A stretch of 64,000 nucleotides of DNA from Pseudomonas sp. MWU13-2105 (GTDB taxonomy: Bacteria > Pseudomonadota > Gammaproteobacteria > Pseudomonadales > Pseudomonadaceae). The stretch lies in contig NZ_JALLIY010000005.1 of the NCBI RefSeq assembly GCF_023242315.1, forward strand, positions 310,001 through 374,000, given 5' to 3'. The notes beneath the pieces were generated by a model. The model worked only from the letters and a program-made list of their open reading frames with translations. It was not told where the DNA came from and did not search any database. Every line of letters starts with the position of its first letter. Position 1 is the first letter of the stretch. Of this stretch, positions 17,696-26,600 are shown in pieces. The translations under genes and the position numbers were made by a program.

Positions 17696-19063
17696 ATGAG
17701 TAAACCTTCAAAAAAAGGCCGCTTCCGCTGGATCGTCGCTGCGTTGTTTTTCCTCGCCTACATGATCGCGGGTGCAGACCGGGCCAATATCGGCGTCGTG
17801 ATACCTTTCATCAAGCAGGAATATGGGCTCAGCAATACCGATATCGGTGCCCTGGCCAGTCTGTTCTACCTCACCTATGCCATGGTGCAGATCCCGGCGG
17901 GCTACCTGTTCAGTCGCTTCGGCATTCGCAATCTCCTGACAACCTCCCTGGTACTGACCTCGCTATCCACTTTGTTTATTGGAGTGACCAGCAGCGTCCT
18001 GCAACTGAAGTTCGCCAGACCCCTGCTGGGTGCCGCTGAAGGCCCGATCAATATTGGTATTGTCTCGATCATCAATCGTTGGTTCCCGTCACGGGAAAAG
18101 GGCTTGGCAACCGGCATCTTCATGTCGTCGATAAAATTTGCCCCCGCGTTTGTCCCACCGCTGTGTGCGCTGATTGTGAGCCTTTATGGCTGGCGAGAAG
18201 TGTTCTACCTCTTTGCCTTCCCGGGCCTGATTATCGCGGCGCTCTGGTGGCTCTATGTAAAGGATGATCCGTCCCAGAGCGCGCACTGCTCCGAGGAAGA
18301 AAAGCGCTATATCCAGGAGACGGATATGCTTCAACCCCAGTCCACGGCCACGTTGTCGCCTCGACACCTCTGGCTTGACCGTTTTATCCGTACGCGGGAG
18401 ATGGATTTGCTGCAGGATAACGCCAGCATCCTCAGATCCTGGAACGTCTGGGCCTGTGCACTGGGTTACTTCCTGATGGTCGGTATTACCTACACCATCA
18501 TGACCTGGGTCCCCATCTATCTGGTCGCGGTCAAACACTACTCGGTCATGAAGATGGGCGCGGTGGCTGCATTCCCATGGGTCGGTGCGATTATCGGCAA
18601 TCTTCTCGGCGGCTGGCTTTCGGACAAGGTCTTCGACCGGCGCCGCAAGCCGGCGATGCTGATCACCGCCCTCGCCACCGTTGTGATGATGATCGTACTA
18701 CTGAACTCGCCGGACGATCCGACACTGCTGGCCGCCCTGTTTCTGTTGACCGGGATTCTCCTGAACATCGGCTATTCGACTTTCCTGGTCTATCCCATGG
18801 GGTTGGCCGTCAAGGACAAGGTTCCGTTCGCCGCCTCGATCGTCAATACCGGCGGCTCGCTGGGCGGCGCCTTTGCCCCGTTTATCGTCGGCGTGCTGCT
18901 CGATGCCTACAACTGGAACATGGTGTTCGGCTTCCTGGGCGCCTGCTCCCTCCTGACCTTCGTCATCCTGCTGACCATGGTCGAACCTCGACCGAAGCCC
19001 TCGGCCTTCGTGGATGCCGCCAACGTAGTGACTACCCGTCAGCCGGCCTTGCCGCGCCCTTGA
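17696..19063 (+). CDS. MFS organic-anion transporter (ACS family)
   Basis: A 455-residue major facilitator with twelve predicted membrane helices and the anion:cation symporter motif ADRANIGVVIPFIKQEYGLS after helix 1. ACS members carry sugar acids, phthalate or other organic acids. Central loop residues 200-245 are long and charged. Located between the hydroxyacid oxidase and the hydroxyacid dehydrogenase, with 30 bases to the latter, it probably imports their hydroxyacid substrate. Confidence 0.9.
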   Translation: MSKPSKKGRFRWIVAALFFLAYMIAGADRANIGVVIPFIKQEYGLSNTDIGALASLFYLTYAMVQIPAGYLFSRFGIRNLLTTSLVLTSLSTLFIGVTSSVLQLKFARPLLGAAEGPINIGIVSIINRWFPSREKGLATGIFMSSIKFAPAFVPPLCALIVSLYGWREVFYLFAFPGLIIAALWWLYVKDDPSQSAHCSEEEKRYIQETDMLQPQSTATLSPRHLWLDRFIRTREMDLLQDNASILRSWNVWACALGYFLMVGITYTIMTWVPIYLVAVKHYSVMKMGAVAAFPWVGAIIGNLLGGWLSDKVFDRRRKPAMLITALATVVMMIVLLNSPDDPTLLAALFLLTGILLNIGYSTFLVYPMGLAVKDKVPFAASIVNTGGSLGGAFAPFIVGVLLDAYNWNMVFGFLGACSLLTFVILLTMVEPRPKPSAFVDAANVVTTRQPALPRP

Positions 19064-19093
19064 ATAACGGTTTCTTTGGATAGAGGACAGCGT

Positions 19094-20124
19094 ATGTCTG
19101 GTTCACCAAGCAAAATCGTCAGTCGCCTGGACCTGTGGATCAACCCGGTCTTCGATGAACTGATCGAAGCGACACCGACGTTACAGCTTCAACGCCTGTT
19201 TCGCGCAGACGAAGATGGCGTGTGGGATGGCTTGAGCCGCTCGGCCGCGTATTACGTCACGGCGGCCAAGGATGAGCTGCCGCTCCAATGGTTCGCCAAT
19301 GAAGCCCTGATAGAACGTTGCCCGAACCTGCTGTGTGTGTCCTCCGGAGGCGCGGGGTACGACACCGTCGACGTGGCGGCTTGCACGCGCGCCGGCATTG
19401 CCGTTGTGAACCAGGCCGGGGCCAATGCAGACTCGGTAGCCGAGCACACCTTCGGACTGCTCCTGGCCCTGGCCAAGCGGATTATTCCGTCCAACAGGCG
19501 ATTGCGCCAGGAGCGGAGTTTCGCGCGCGAAGAGCTGATGGGTGACGAGGTTCATGGCACGACCCTGGGCATCATCGGTCTCGGCGTCATCGGCGAGCGC
19601 ACGGCAAACCTGGCCCGTGGTTTCGGGATGAACGTGCTGGCTTATGACCCGTACCTGGACGAGGACACCTTTCTCGAGCGCGGTGCGCAACCGGCGACGC
19701 TTGAGAGACTGCTGGGCGAATCGGATTACATCTCCGTGCACTGCCCGCTCAACGCCTCCACTCACCATCTAATGGGCCCACAGCAGTTCGCGGCGATGAA
19801 AAAAGGAGCGGTCTTTCTCACCACCGCACGTGGCGGAATCCACGATGAGGCGGCACTTTACGATGCTTTGAAAAACGGCCATTTGTCGGGTGCCGGACTC
19901 GATGTCTGGGCAGTGGAACCGCCACCGCTCAGCTCACCATTACTGGCATTGGAGAACGTCATCGCCACCTACCACACCGCGGGCGTCAGCGTGGGGGGCG
20001 CCGCAACGTCGCACGCTCATCCGCCCAGCAGATCCAAGCCCTGCTGCGTGGCGAACGGCCCGCTCATTTGCTCAATGCCCCGGTCTGGGAGCATTTCCTG
20101 GAGCGGCTGCGAAAAGCCTCGTAA
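19094..20124 (+). pseudogene. D-2-hydroxyacid dehydrogenase with a G-tract frameshift
   Basis: NAD-dependent 2-hydroxyacid dehydrogenase family. The first 302 codons are intact, with the Rossmann GLGVIG motif, LTTARGGIHDEA (catalytic Arg region) and the catalytic histidine in ATYHTAG. At the run of six G (19993-19998) the frame breaks. With one more G the protein would continue RRNVARSSAQQIQALLRGE to its proper TAA at 20122-20124, about 343 residues. In the given sequence the zero frame runs into unrelated code until 20467. AGAGGA precedes ATG 19094. It is either a recent inactivation, a phase-variable tract or a sequencing error. The catalytic residues lie before the break, so some activity might remain. 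Confidence 0.88.
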
Positions 20125-20184
20125 ACCTTACGACGGCGGTCATTTGCAGGTACCGGTCAGAGGAATATCTGTAGCCGCCCATGG

Positions 20185-20355
20185 ACAAAGCCGTCAAACC
20201 GAAACCATGGCGAACCAGATCGATCATTGCGCCAAACGAGTCAGCTTCAACACTGGTCTTGAGCTTGACCCCGGCTTCATGAGCGCAATTATCCACGATC
20301 ACACAAAGGCCGTGTCGGGCGCTTGGCAATATCAGTTGCTGCTCGGCCAAGTGGC
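20185..20355 (-). pseudogene. LysR effector-domain relic
   Basis: The minus strand encodes LAEQQLILPSARHGL, then SVEADSFGAMIDLV and HGFGLTAL, nearly identical to the central part of the intact LysR gene at 55297-56220. Both flanks diverge abruptly and no HTH is present. DNA similarity over about 170 bases is high but clearly not identical, so it is an old fragment, not a recent duplication. It lies just downstream of a broken citE-like gene. Confidence 0.8.
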
Positions 20356-20405
20356 CTCGATGATGCTTGGGCGGCCCAACCATTTCGACAGCTCTACGTC
20401 CCTCA

Positions 20406-20689
20406 TCAAAGCACCGCCTCGCGAGGTCTTTCCTGACCGCGCAAAATGCCTCGCGCACGAAGGATGACGGGGACATCGATCATTTCATCGTCGATCATGA
20501 TGACCTCTCCCCTCACTGGCACCGACGGCCGCAAGTACCCGGTTTACCCAATGGCATAAGGCTGGTTCCCGGGTCGATGATCACAGCATCGGCCTCGCTG
20601 CCCAGAGCCTTGGCGAAACGCTCGGGTCTGGATCTTGGAACGAACAAGTAGCTGTGGGGCAAAGAAACTGAAAAGTCGATAACGGCCAT
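20406..20689 (-). pseudogene. CitE-type CoA lyase gene with large internal deletion
   Basis: The start (ATG 20689, preceded by AAGGAGT) encodes the N-terminus of a citrate-lyase-beta/citramalyl-CoA lyase-type enzyme: HSYLFVPRSRPERFAKALG then ADAVIID. After about 40 residues the frame becomes meaningless and stops near 20513. A second frame from about 20535 to the stop at 20406 encodes a typical CitE C-terminus (EVIMIDDEMIDVPVILRARG). About 200 central residues with the catalytic and Mg2+ sites are gone. It is the last gene of the GntR-CaiB-hydratase-Mct-MFS set, where a lyase is just what the pathway needs. Confidence 0.72.
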
Positions 20690-20768
20690 ACTGACTCCTT
20701 TGCAGATAAAAAGCGCCCCGGAGTGCCAGTCGTGGTCAACCACTCGCAGGACGCGAAACGGACCACTG

Positions 20769-22091
20769 TTAGCTGGCTTTTTGCGAAACGTGCAAAGGGT
20801 CAGCCTGAGTTTTTTTCTGCTTTTCGGCGGTCGTCTTGGACATCAGAATCACCACCCCACCAGCGATGGCACATGCCCCCAGTGCCAATAACGAAGTCCG
20901 GAAGTCCGTGGAGATGGCACGGGTGTAGCCCACCAGCAGAGGGCCGAGGGATTGCCCGACGAAGGTCCCCAGCCCGCTGACCACGGCCACAGCTGGAATG
21001 GCTTTGCGCAATGGCAAGATCTCGGTCAGGCGAGCGAACACCAGCGGCGTCAACATCTTCAGCGGGAAGCCCATGGCTATGAACAGCACAATCTGTAACC
21101 CATACAGATTGGCAGGCACATAAGCCGCGGCGATCATTATCAAGCCGGTGATGATGGTAGGGATCGCCGCATGCAATCGACGCTCCTGATTATGGCGATC
21201 GGAACGACGGGTGATGTACCAGACGCCAAGCATGGTCAGGAGAAATGGTGCACCCGACAGCAAACCGACGGTCACCTCGCTCAGAGAGTTGTAAGACTTG
21301 AGAATGGTTGGCAGCCACAGCGTGGTGCCATACAACAAGATGCTGCTCAGACCGAAACCCAGAGTCATCAACCATACCGCGGGTTCGTTGAAGATTTTCC
21401 ACCATGGATCCGATTGCGTTTCGCCATGGCTCTTTTGTTCGGCCGCCAGTTCGTGGGCAATCGTTTCGCGGTCAGCGTCAGACAGCCACTTGGCCGCTTG
21501 CAAGCTCTTGGGCACCATCACAAACCAGAATAGACAGAACAACCAGGCAGGTAATCCCTCAATGATCAACATCCAGCGCCAGTCATAATGAGCCAGGATC
21601 GCCCCGGAAATAGGCCCGGCGAGGAAACCGCCCAAGGGTACGGCAAAGTTCCAGATACCAAAGGCGCGCCCTCGCTCGGACTTGACGAACCACTGCGCCA
21701 GCAACATGGACACCGCCGCATAGATAGGCCCCTCTGCCAGGCCGAGAATGAAACGCATTGCCATCACTTCTTCAAAGGTCCGGGCAAAGCCGGTAACCAG
21801 GGCAGCACCGCCGAACAGCAATAAACAGAAACCGATCAGCTTGCGTGAGCCGAAACGCAGCGCCAGGACGGCAGCCAGCAACTGGGTGATTACATAACCC
21901 CAGGCGAACGCGCCGCCGATCCACCCAGCCTGCACCGGGGTGAGCGCCAGTTCCTTGGTCATGTAGGGCAAGGCCATCGCAATATTGGCCCGGTCAAAAA
22001 AAGAGATGGTGTACATGATCAGCACCGCCGGCATGATCATCTGCCAGCGCTTGGCACCGACACCTGCGTGGTACGGGTTTGAAGTAGTCAT
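20769..22091 (-). CDS. MFS organic-acid transporter (ACS family)
   Basis: A 440-residue twelve-helix major facilitator with the anion:cation symporter signature FFDRANIAMALPYMTKEL after helix 1. The C-terminal tail is short and Lys-rich. It is 54 bases downstream of the Mct-like gene on the same strand and is presumably the uptake system for the acid activated by the CoA transferases of this operon. Substrate not deducible from sequence. Confidence 0.9.
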   Translation of the reverse strand: MTTSNPYHAGVGAKRWQMIMPAVLIMYTISFFDRANIAMALPYMTKELALTPVQAGWIGGAFAWGYVITQLLAAVLALRFGSRKLIGFCLLLFGGAALVTGFARTFEEVMAMRFILGLAEGPIYAAVSMLLAQWFVKSERGRAFGIWNFAVPLGGFLAGPISGAILAHYDWRWMLIIEGLPAWLFCLFWFVMVPKSLQAAKWLSDADRETIAHELAAEQKSHGETQSDPWWKIFNEPAVWLMTLGFGLSSILLYGTTLWLPTILKSYNSLSEVTVGLLSGAPFLLTMLGVWYITRRSDRHNQERRLHAAIPTIITGLIMIAAAYVPANLYGLQIVLFIAMGFPLKMLTPLVFARLTEILPLRKAIPAVAVVSGLGTFVGQSLGPLLVGYTRAISTDFRTSLLALGACAIAGGVVILMSKTTAEKQKKTQADPLHVSQKAS

Positions 22092-22145
22092 TTGAGCACT
22101 AGCCTATTGTTGTAATTGTGATAGGTAAGACGCCGTATGAATCGG

Positions 22146-23369
22146 TCAAAGGGTGGGATCTTTCTCCGGACCAGCAATGACACCGGCGTCATGCAAGCGG
22201 CCAATCTCGGCACCACTGAGTCCCAACAACTGATGCAAAACCTCATCAGTGTGAGTACCCAACAAGGGCGCAGCCCGGGTCGGCAGATGCGCCACCCCCT
22301 CGAAACGCGCCGCCGAGCGAGCAGTCAGATGCTCACCAATCCCCGGCGTATCAATGCGCTCGTAGAGCGGATTGCCGAGCCCCACACGTGGATCCGTGGC
22401 CAACAGTTCCCGGACGCTGTTGTAGCGGCCCCAACACACCTTGGCGCGACTCAACTCAGATTCGACCTGTTTGAACGTTCGACTGGCGAACCAAGGCCGC
22501 AAGAGGGCGGCGATAATCTCCCGACCTTCGAAGCGTTGGGCTTCATCCGCAAAATCCAGCTTCAAACTGTGTTGTGCTCCTGCGATGGCCAGTCCGATAT
22601 CGCAGCACTGGACCAGCGCCTTCCATTGCCCGGAAGAAATGGCCACGATCATCACCCGCCGGCCATCGGCCGTCGCGAAATCCAGGCCGAAAGCGCCATA
22701 CAGGTAATTGCCCAGAGCCGGACGCTCCTGTTCAAGCAGTTCAGCCTCGGCCATCACGCCCAAATGGGAGAGCGTAGAAAATGCCACGTCCGAGAGCGCG
22801 AGCTTGATGTCCGAGCCCTCTCCACTCAGTTGCCGACGGCTCAAGGCCGCGACCATGGCGAATGCGGCCTGGTGGGCACATGCGATGTCCCACGCTGGCA
22901 GCACATGGTTGACGGGGCGGTCTGCGCTGGCGTCGCCCGTCATGTTGGGGTAACCCGTAGAACTGTTGACGGTGTAGTCCACCGCGGTACTGCCATCGGC
23001 GTTGCCCTGAATCACACATGCAATCAGGTCGGCACGCCGGGTAGCGAGCACCTCGTAGTTCAGCCAGGGGGTCGCGATGTTGGTCAGCAGGTTGCCGGCT
23101 GCCACTGCCATGTCGGCGATCAGTTCCCTGCCCTGGGGATGGCGGATGTCTACCGCAACCGAACGTTTGCCCTTGTTCAGCGCTGTCCAGTAGAGGCTCC
23201 GACCCTTGGGCGAAATGCGTGGCATGCGCGCGTAGTCAATACCGCCGCCGATCATGTCAATCCGGATAACATCGGCTCCGAACTCCGCCAGGGTCATACC
23301 GGCCAAGGGTGCGGCAATGAATGCCGAGCTTTCGACGACACTCACATGGTTTAAAAGCGGGTAAGTCAT
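22146..23369 (-). CDS. Probable 2-methylfumaryl-CoA isomerase (mesaconyl-CoA C1-C4 CoA transferase)
   Basis: A 407-residue class III (CaiB/BaiF) CoA-transferase family protein. Unlike the two other CaiB proteins in the window, it has features I remember from the intramolecular transferase Mct of Chloroflexus: SSAFIAAPLAGMTLAEFGAD, IGGGIDYARMP, LNKGKRSVAVDIRHP, HVLPAWDIA (putative catalytic D161), GNYLYGAFGLDF and the ending GRLHDAGVIAGP. Mct moves CoA from C1 to C4 of mesaconate. The neighbouring hydratase and CitE relic fit the same chemistry. Assignment is from recalled family patterns, not a search. Confidence 0.75.
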   Translation of the reverse strand: MTYPLLNHVSVVESSAFIAAPLAGMTLAEFGADVIRIDMIGGGIDYARMPRISPKGRSLYWTALNKGKRSVAVDIRHPQGRELIADMAVAAGNLLTNIATPWLNYEVLATRRADLIACVIQGNADGSTAVDYTVNSSTGYPNMTGDASADRPVNHVLPAWDIACAHQAAFAMVAALSRRQLSGEGSDIKLALSDVAFSTLSHLGVMAEAELLEQERPALGNYLYGAFGLDFATADGRRVMIVAISSGQWKALVQCCDIGLAIAGAQHSLKLDFADEAQRFEGREIIAALLRPWFASRTFKQVESELSRAKVCWGRYNSVRELLATDPRVGLGNPLYERIDTPGIGEHLTARSAARFEGVAHLPTRAAPLLGTHTDEVLHQLLGLSGAEIGRLHDAGVIAGPEKDPTL

Positions 23370-23398
23370 GTTGGTAACCTCAAAGCAAATTCACGGGC

Positions 23399-24181
23399 TC
23401 AGGCAAAACGAGGCGGTTCTTTCCTGATGAACGCACTCATCCCTTCCAGGGCGTCGGCGCTGCAAAACACCTGATCGCTGGCCAGCAGCGATTGACTGAT
23501 CAGCTCAGCGTCGGACTTGTCGTAGCAGTCGTTGATCAGTGCCTTGGAGCTCCTCACACTGGCGCGCGGCATAGCCGCCAGCCGAGCCGCCAGGTCATGG
23601 CCGGTTTGCCTCAAGACCACAGGCTCCGCCAGGTAGTCGACCAACCCCCACGCCAGTGCTGTTTCGGCACCGACCGAATCTCCCAGAAACACCAGTTGCT
23701 TGGTGCGGGCCACGCCGATTCGTCGGGCGATGCGGAAAGTTCCGCCGCTGCTGGGAAACACCCCTAGCTTGACTTCGGGCAGTCCCAATCGGGTGGTGCT
23801 GGCCGCGACGATGAAGTCGCAACAAGCTGCGATTTCCAGCCCCCCGCCAAAGGTGTAACCGTTGAGTAGCGCAATGGTCGGTTTGGCAAAGGTGCGCAGG
23901 AACTCGAACACCTTGTTCTGGAATATCAGCTTCTTCTCCAACACTTCACCGGGCTGGAGCATGTCCTGCATCTCGTTGATGTCAGAGCCGGCGCAGAAGG
24001 CGCGCTCGCCGGCGCCGGTCAACACCAATACACGTACCTTCGGGTCAGCTTCCAGTGCGCGTAGCGCGGCATACAACTGACGCGTGAGCGGGCCGCAAAC
24101 GACATTCATGGGCGGGTTGGACAGTGAAAGGGTTGCAACACCCTCATGCAGTTCAATCTGGATATAGGCTTGCGGGTCCAT
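23399..24181 (-). CDS. Enoyl-CoA hydratase/isomerase (crotonase family)
   Basis: A 260-residue crotonase-fold enzyme. The oxyanion-hole segments are AFCAGSDINEM (about residues 61-71) and GYTFGGGLEIAACCDF (about 109-124), and the catalytic region LPEVKLGVFPSSGGTFR follows. In this operon it would hydrate an unsaturated dicarboxylyl-CoA, for example mesaconyl-C4-CoA to citramalyl-CoA. Known itaconyl- and mesaconyl-CoA hydratases are MaoC-type, so use of a crotonase here would be a variation. It lies 13 bases after the CaiB gene and 29 bases before the Mct-like gene. Confidence 0.9.
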   Translation of the reverse strand: MDPQAYIQIELHEGVATLSLSNPPMNVVCGPLTRQLYAALRALEADPKVRVLVLTGAGERAFCAGSDINEMQDMLQPGEVLEKKLIFQNKVFEFLRTFAKPTIALLNGYTFGGGLEIAACCDFIVAASTTRLGLPEVKLGVFPSSGGTFRIARRIGVARTKQLVFLGDSVGAETALAWGLVDYLAEPVVLRQTGHDLAARLAAMPRASVRSSKALINDCYDKSDAELISQSLLASDQVFCSADALEGMSAFIRKEPPRFA

Positions 24182-24194
24182 GTCTATTCCTCGA

Positions 24195-25406
24195 TTACGC
24201 CGTGATACCGAATTCGCGCAACTGGGTTTCGGTGAACCCTAACTGCTCGATCAGAATCTCTCGGTTGTGCTCGCCTAGTGATGGGCCAGCACGTTCGATC
24301 CGCCCCGGCGTGCGCGACAGCTTGCCAACCACGTTCTGCATGCCGACTTGCCCCAGTTCCCCATCCTCGACTTGCACGATGTTCTTGCGCGCCTGGATCT
24401 GTTCATCTTCGAAGATCATCGAGACGTCGTTGACCGGTGCGATGGTGGCCCCAACCTCTTCGGAACGACGCAGCAGGTCCTCCAGCGAGAACTTGCCGAT
24501 CTCGATCTGTAACTCGATATCCAACGCTTTGTCGTTATCGAGCCGGGCCCGGTTATTGATGAAGCGCGAGTCGGTGAGCAGATCAGGCCGCTCGACCAGA
24601 GTGGCGATCCGTTCGAACGCAACCTGGGAACTGCCGGCGATGGCAATCCAGCGTTCATCGGCTGTGCAATAGGTATTGCGCGGTGCGGTAAAGGGCAAGC
24701 GACTGCCGTTGCGCTCCTGGACCTGACCGAGTTGGTCGTAGTTCACAACGTGCGGCCCTATCAATGTCAGCAGGGTTTCGTAGATCGCAAGATCGACGAC
24801 TTGGCCGAGGCCAGTACGGTTTTTTTCCTGCAACGCGACCAAGGTCAGGAAGGCAGCCATGACGCCGGTGCTGGCGTCACCGAGAGCAAAACCTGGCAAC
24901 AGGGGAGGCTGGTCAGGGTTGCCGCTGATGTAGGCGTAACCCGCATAAGCCTCTGCCAGCGTACCGAAGCCCGGCCGATGCCGATAAGGTCCGGTCTGGC
25001 CGTAACCGGTGATGCGAACCATGATTAAGCCGGGGTTGATTGCCTTCAACACGTCATAGCCCAGACCCCACTTCTCGAGGGTGCCAGTGCGATAGTTCTC
25101 GATGATGACGTCGACATCCTTGACCAGCCGCTTGACCACCTCGACACCCAGGGGCGTCTTCAGGTCGAGGGTGATGGACTTTTTGCCACGGTTGATGACC
25201 TTGTAATACAGGCCGACCCCATTCTTGCTTTCACCCCAACGGCGAATTTCATCTCCGATATCCGGACGCTCGACCTTGATGACTTCGGCACCGTGATCGG
25301 CGAGAAACATTGAACTCATGGGCGCGGCCAGAAAGTTCGAGATGTCCAGCACCTTGACGCCTTCAAGGGCGCGCGAGCCGAGCGGTGGAGTGTTGTCATT
25401 GTTCAT
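24195..25406 (-). CDS. CaiB/BaiF class III CoA-transferase
   Basis: A 403-residue formyl-CoA-transferase-type enzyme that moves CoA between carboxylates through a glutamyl/aspartyl-CoA-type intermediate. The catalytic aspartate is predicted as D177 in GFALGDAST, with the family segments IIENYRTGTLEKWGLGYD and ITGYGQTGPYRHRPGF. Start at ATG 25406 (MNNDNT), behind which lies a TGTACGTACA palindrome. Probably activates the acid imported by the operon's MFS carrier using succinyl-CoA or acetyl-CoA. It is the first enzyme gene after the GntR regulator. Confidence 0.92.
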   Translation of the reverse strand: MNNDNTPPLGSRALEGVKVLDISNFLAAPMSSMFLADHGAEVIKVERPDIGDEIRRWGESKNGVGLYYKVINRGKKSITLDLKTPLGVEVVKRLVKDVDVIIENYRTGTLEKWGLGYDVLKAINPGLIMVRITGYGQTGPYRHRPGFGTLAEAYAGYAYISGNPDQPPLLPGFALGDASTGVMAAFLTLVALQEKNRTGLGQVVDLAIYETLLTLIGPHVVNYDQLGQVQERNGSRLPFTAPRNTYCTADERWIAIAGSSQVAFERIATLVERPDLLTDSRFINNRARLDNDKALDIELQIEIGKFSLEDLLRRSEEVGATIAPVNDVSMIFEDEQIQARKNIVQVEDGELGQVGMQNVVGKLSRTPGRIERAGPSLGEHNREILIEQLGFTETQLREFGITA

Positions 25407-25421
25407 TGCCTTCTCCGACTT

Positions 25422-25431
25422 TGTACGTACA
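25422..25431. promoter_or_regulatory. Possible GntR operator
   Basis: The perfect 10-base palindrome TGTACGTACA lies 16-25 bases upstream of the CaiB start codon and between it and the GntR gene. HutC-type GntR regulators bind short palindromes with GT-N4-AC symmetry, so this is a good candidate site for the adjacent regulator. Confidence 0.5.
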
Positions 25432-25563
25432 TTACAATAATCGAACATTAACAATGAACACAGCCGTTAGCAATCCCCCGTTCGGCAGGTAAAAACCGGG
25501 CAACAGAAGCTCGCCGGTCGGCCCAGGAAAGGGCCGACCGCTCAGAAAGTCAGGGAAATCAGA

Positions 25564-26337
25564 TCAAAACGCGCTATCGGTGGCGCGAAAACGTGCGGAT
25601 TGGCTATAGCGGCTGCTGGGGTAATAGCTGACGGAAACCTGAACTAGTGCCTGGTTGATGTCGTAGAAGGAACGCGTGATCTTCAGCGCCGCCTCACCCG
25701 GCGTCGTCTTCAGCAGCTCGGCGATGTCGTCGTCGAGTATCGTTGCGGTAACATCCTGCTGGATCTCATGAACCTTGATGTTGAACAGCTGCTCTATGCG
25801 CTGGAAGATGGGTGTGTTTGAAACCGACGGAGTGACCTGGGCCTGGGCGTACATCGGGTGGACATAGATCAGCACGTAGCTCATGGGCAATTCAGCGCCC
25901 GGGCTGTAGCGAAGAAAACCGGCCTCCGACATCAACTGCCCGGAGCGGCAGCCCAAGGTTTTCGCGAGCTCGACCGATGTCTTCAACTCACGCAGAGAGA
26001 TCGAGTGCATCTGAGTCGTGTCCACAAAATGCAGCAGATCACTTGTGGAATTGACGGCGCGAAACGTCTCGCTCTCGCTCACCGAGGAACGCACGATGGT
26101 TCCAATACCCGGGTGCGAGGAAATCAGACCACGTTCGCGCAGAACTCGCAGCGCCTGACGGACTGTCTGCCGGCTGACGCCGTACAGCTCCGTCATTTCC
26201 TGCTCAGTGGGCAATGTGCTGGAAGGTTTGTATTTTCCGGAGGCGATGTCCCTGATCAGCAGCTCGGATACAGCTGCATAAAGCGGCTGACGGCCCCCAC
26301 CTCGGGTTGGTCGATCCGGATCCTGGTTTGCGAACAT
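25564..26337 (-). CDS. GntR family regulator (HutC/UTRA subfamily)
   Basis: A 257-residue repressor-type protein. The winged HTH occupies about residues 18-85 (LPTEQEMTELYGVSRQTVRQ) and a UTRA ligand-binding domain fills the rest (about 105-250). It lies on the same strand 157 bases upstream of the CaiB gene and probably controls the 20769-25406 operon, with the imported acid or its CoA ester as ligand. The 263-base gap upstream of it (26338-26600) shows no gene. Confidence 0.88.
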   Translation of the reverse strand: MFANQDPDRPTRGGGRQPLYAAVSELLIRDIASGKYKPSSTLPTEQEMTELYGVSRQTVRQALRVLRERGLISSHPGIGTIVRSSVSESETFRAVNSTSDLLHFVDTTQMHSISLRELKTSVELAKTLGCRSGQLMSEAGFLRYSPGAELPMSYVLIYVHPMYAQAQVTPSVSNTPIFQRIEQLFNIKVHEIQQDVTATILDDDIAELLKTTPGEAALKITRSFYDINQALVQVSVSYYPSSRYSQSARFRATDSAF

Positions 26338-26600
26338 GAGTGGGCGCCTTAAGCTTTTGGTCCTTGAGTGCCAAATATTAACATAGCGTCAGAGTGACGG
26401 TTTGTAACACTCGCTCGAGTCAAAAGTCTCTAGAAGTCAGTGCCGGTCGAAACCGGGGAATTGGGTTTGATCCTTTATTTCAGCGCGAAATCACCAGGCC
26501 TCTAATCGGGCGACGTCAACGCTCTTTGATCTGCCCCCCAGGATATTGGACGGGTTTGACTGTACTGCGGTCTTTGGCGTCCATATCTATGTCGCCGCCA

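Noticed and set aside
20125..20467. C-terminal extension of the 2-hydroxyacid dehydrogenase
   Set aside because: The frame beyond the G-tract is the antisense of the LysR relic and does not resemble a dehydrogenase; the expected C-terminus lies in the other frame.
22137..23354. A 405-codon plus-strand frame opposite the Mct-like gene
   Set aside because: Antisense shadow; rich in Arg, His and Gln, with no family features.
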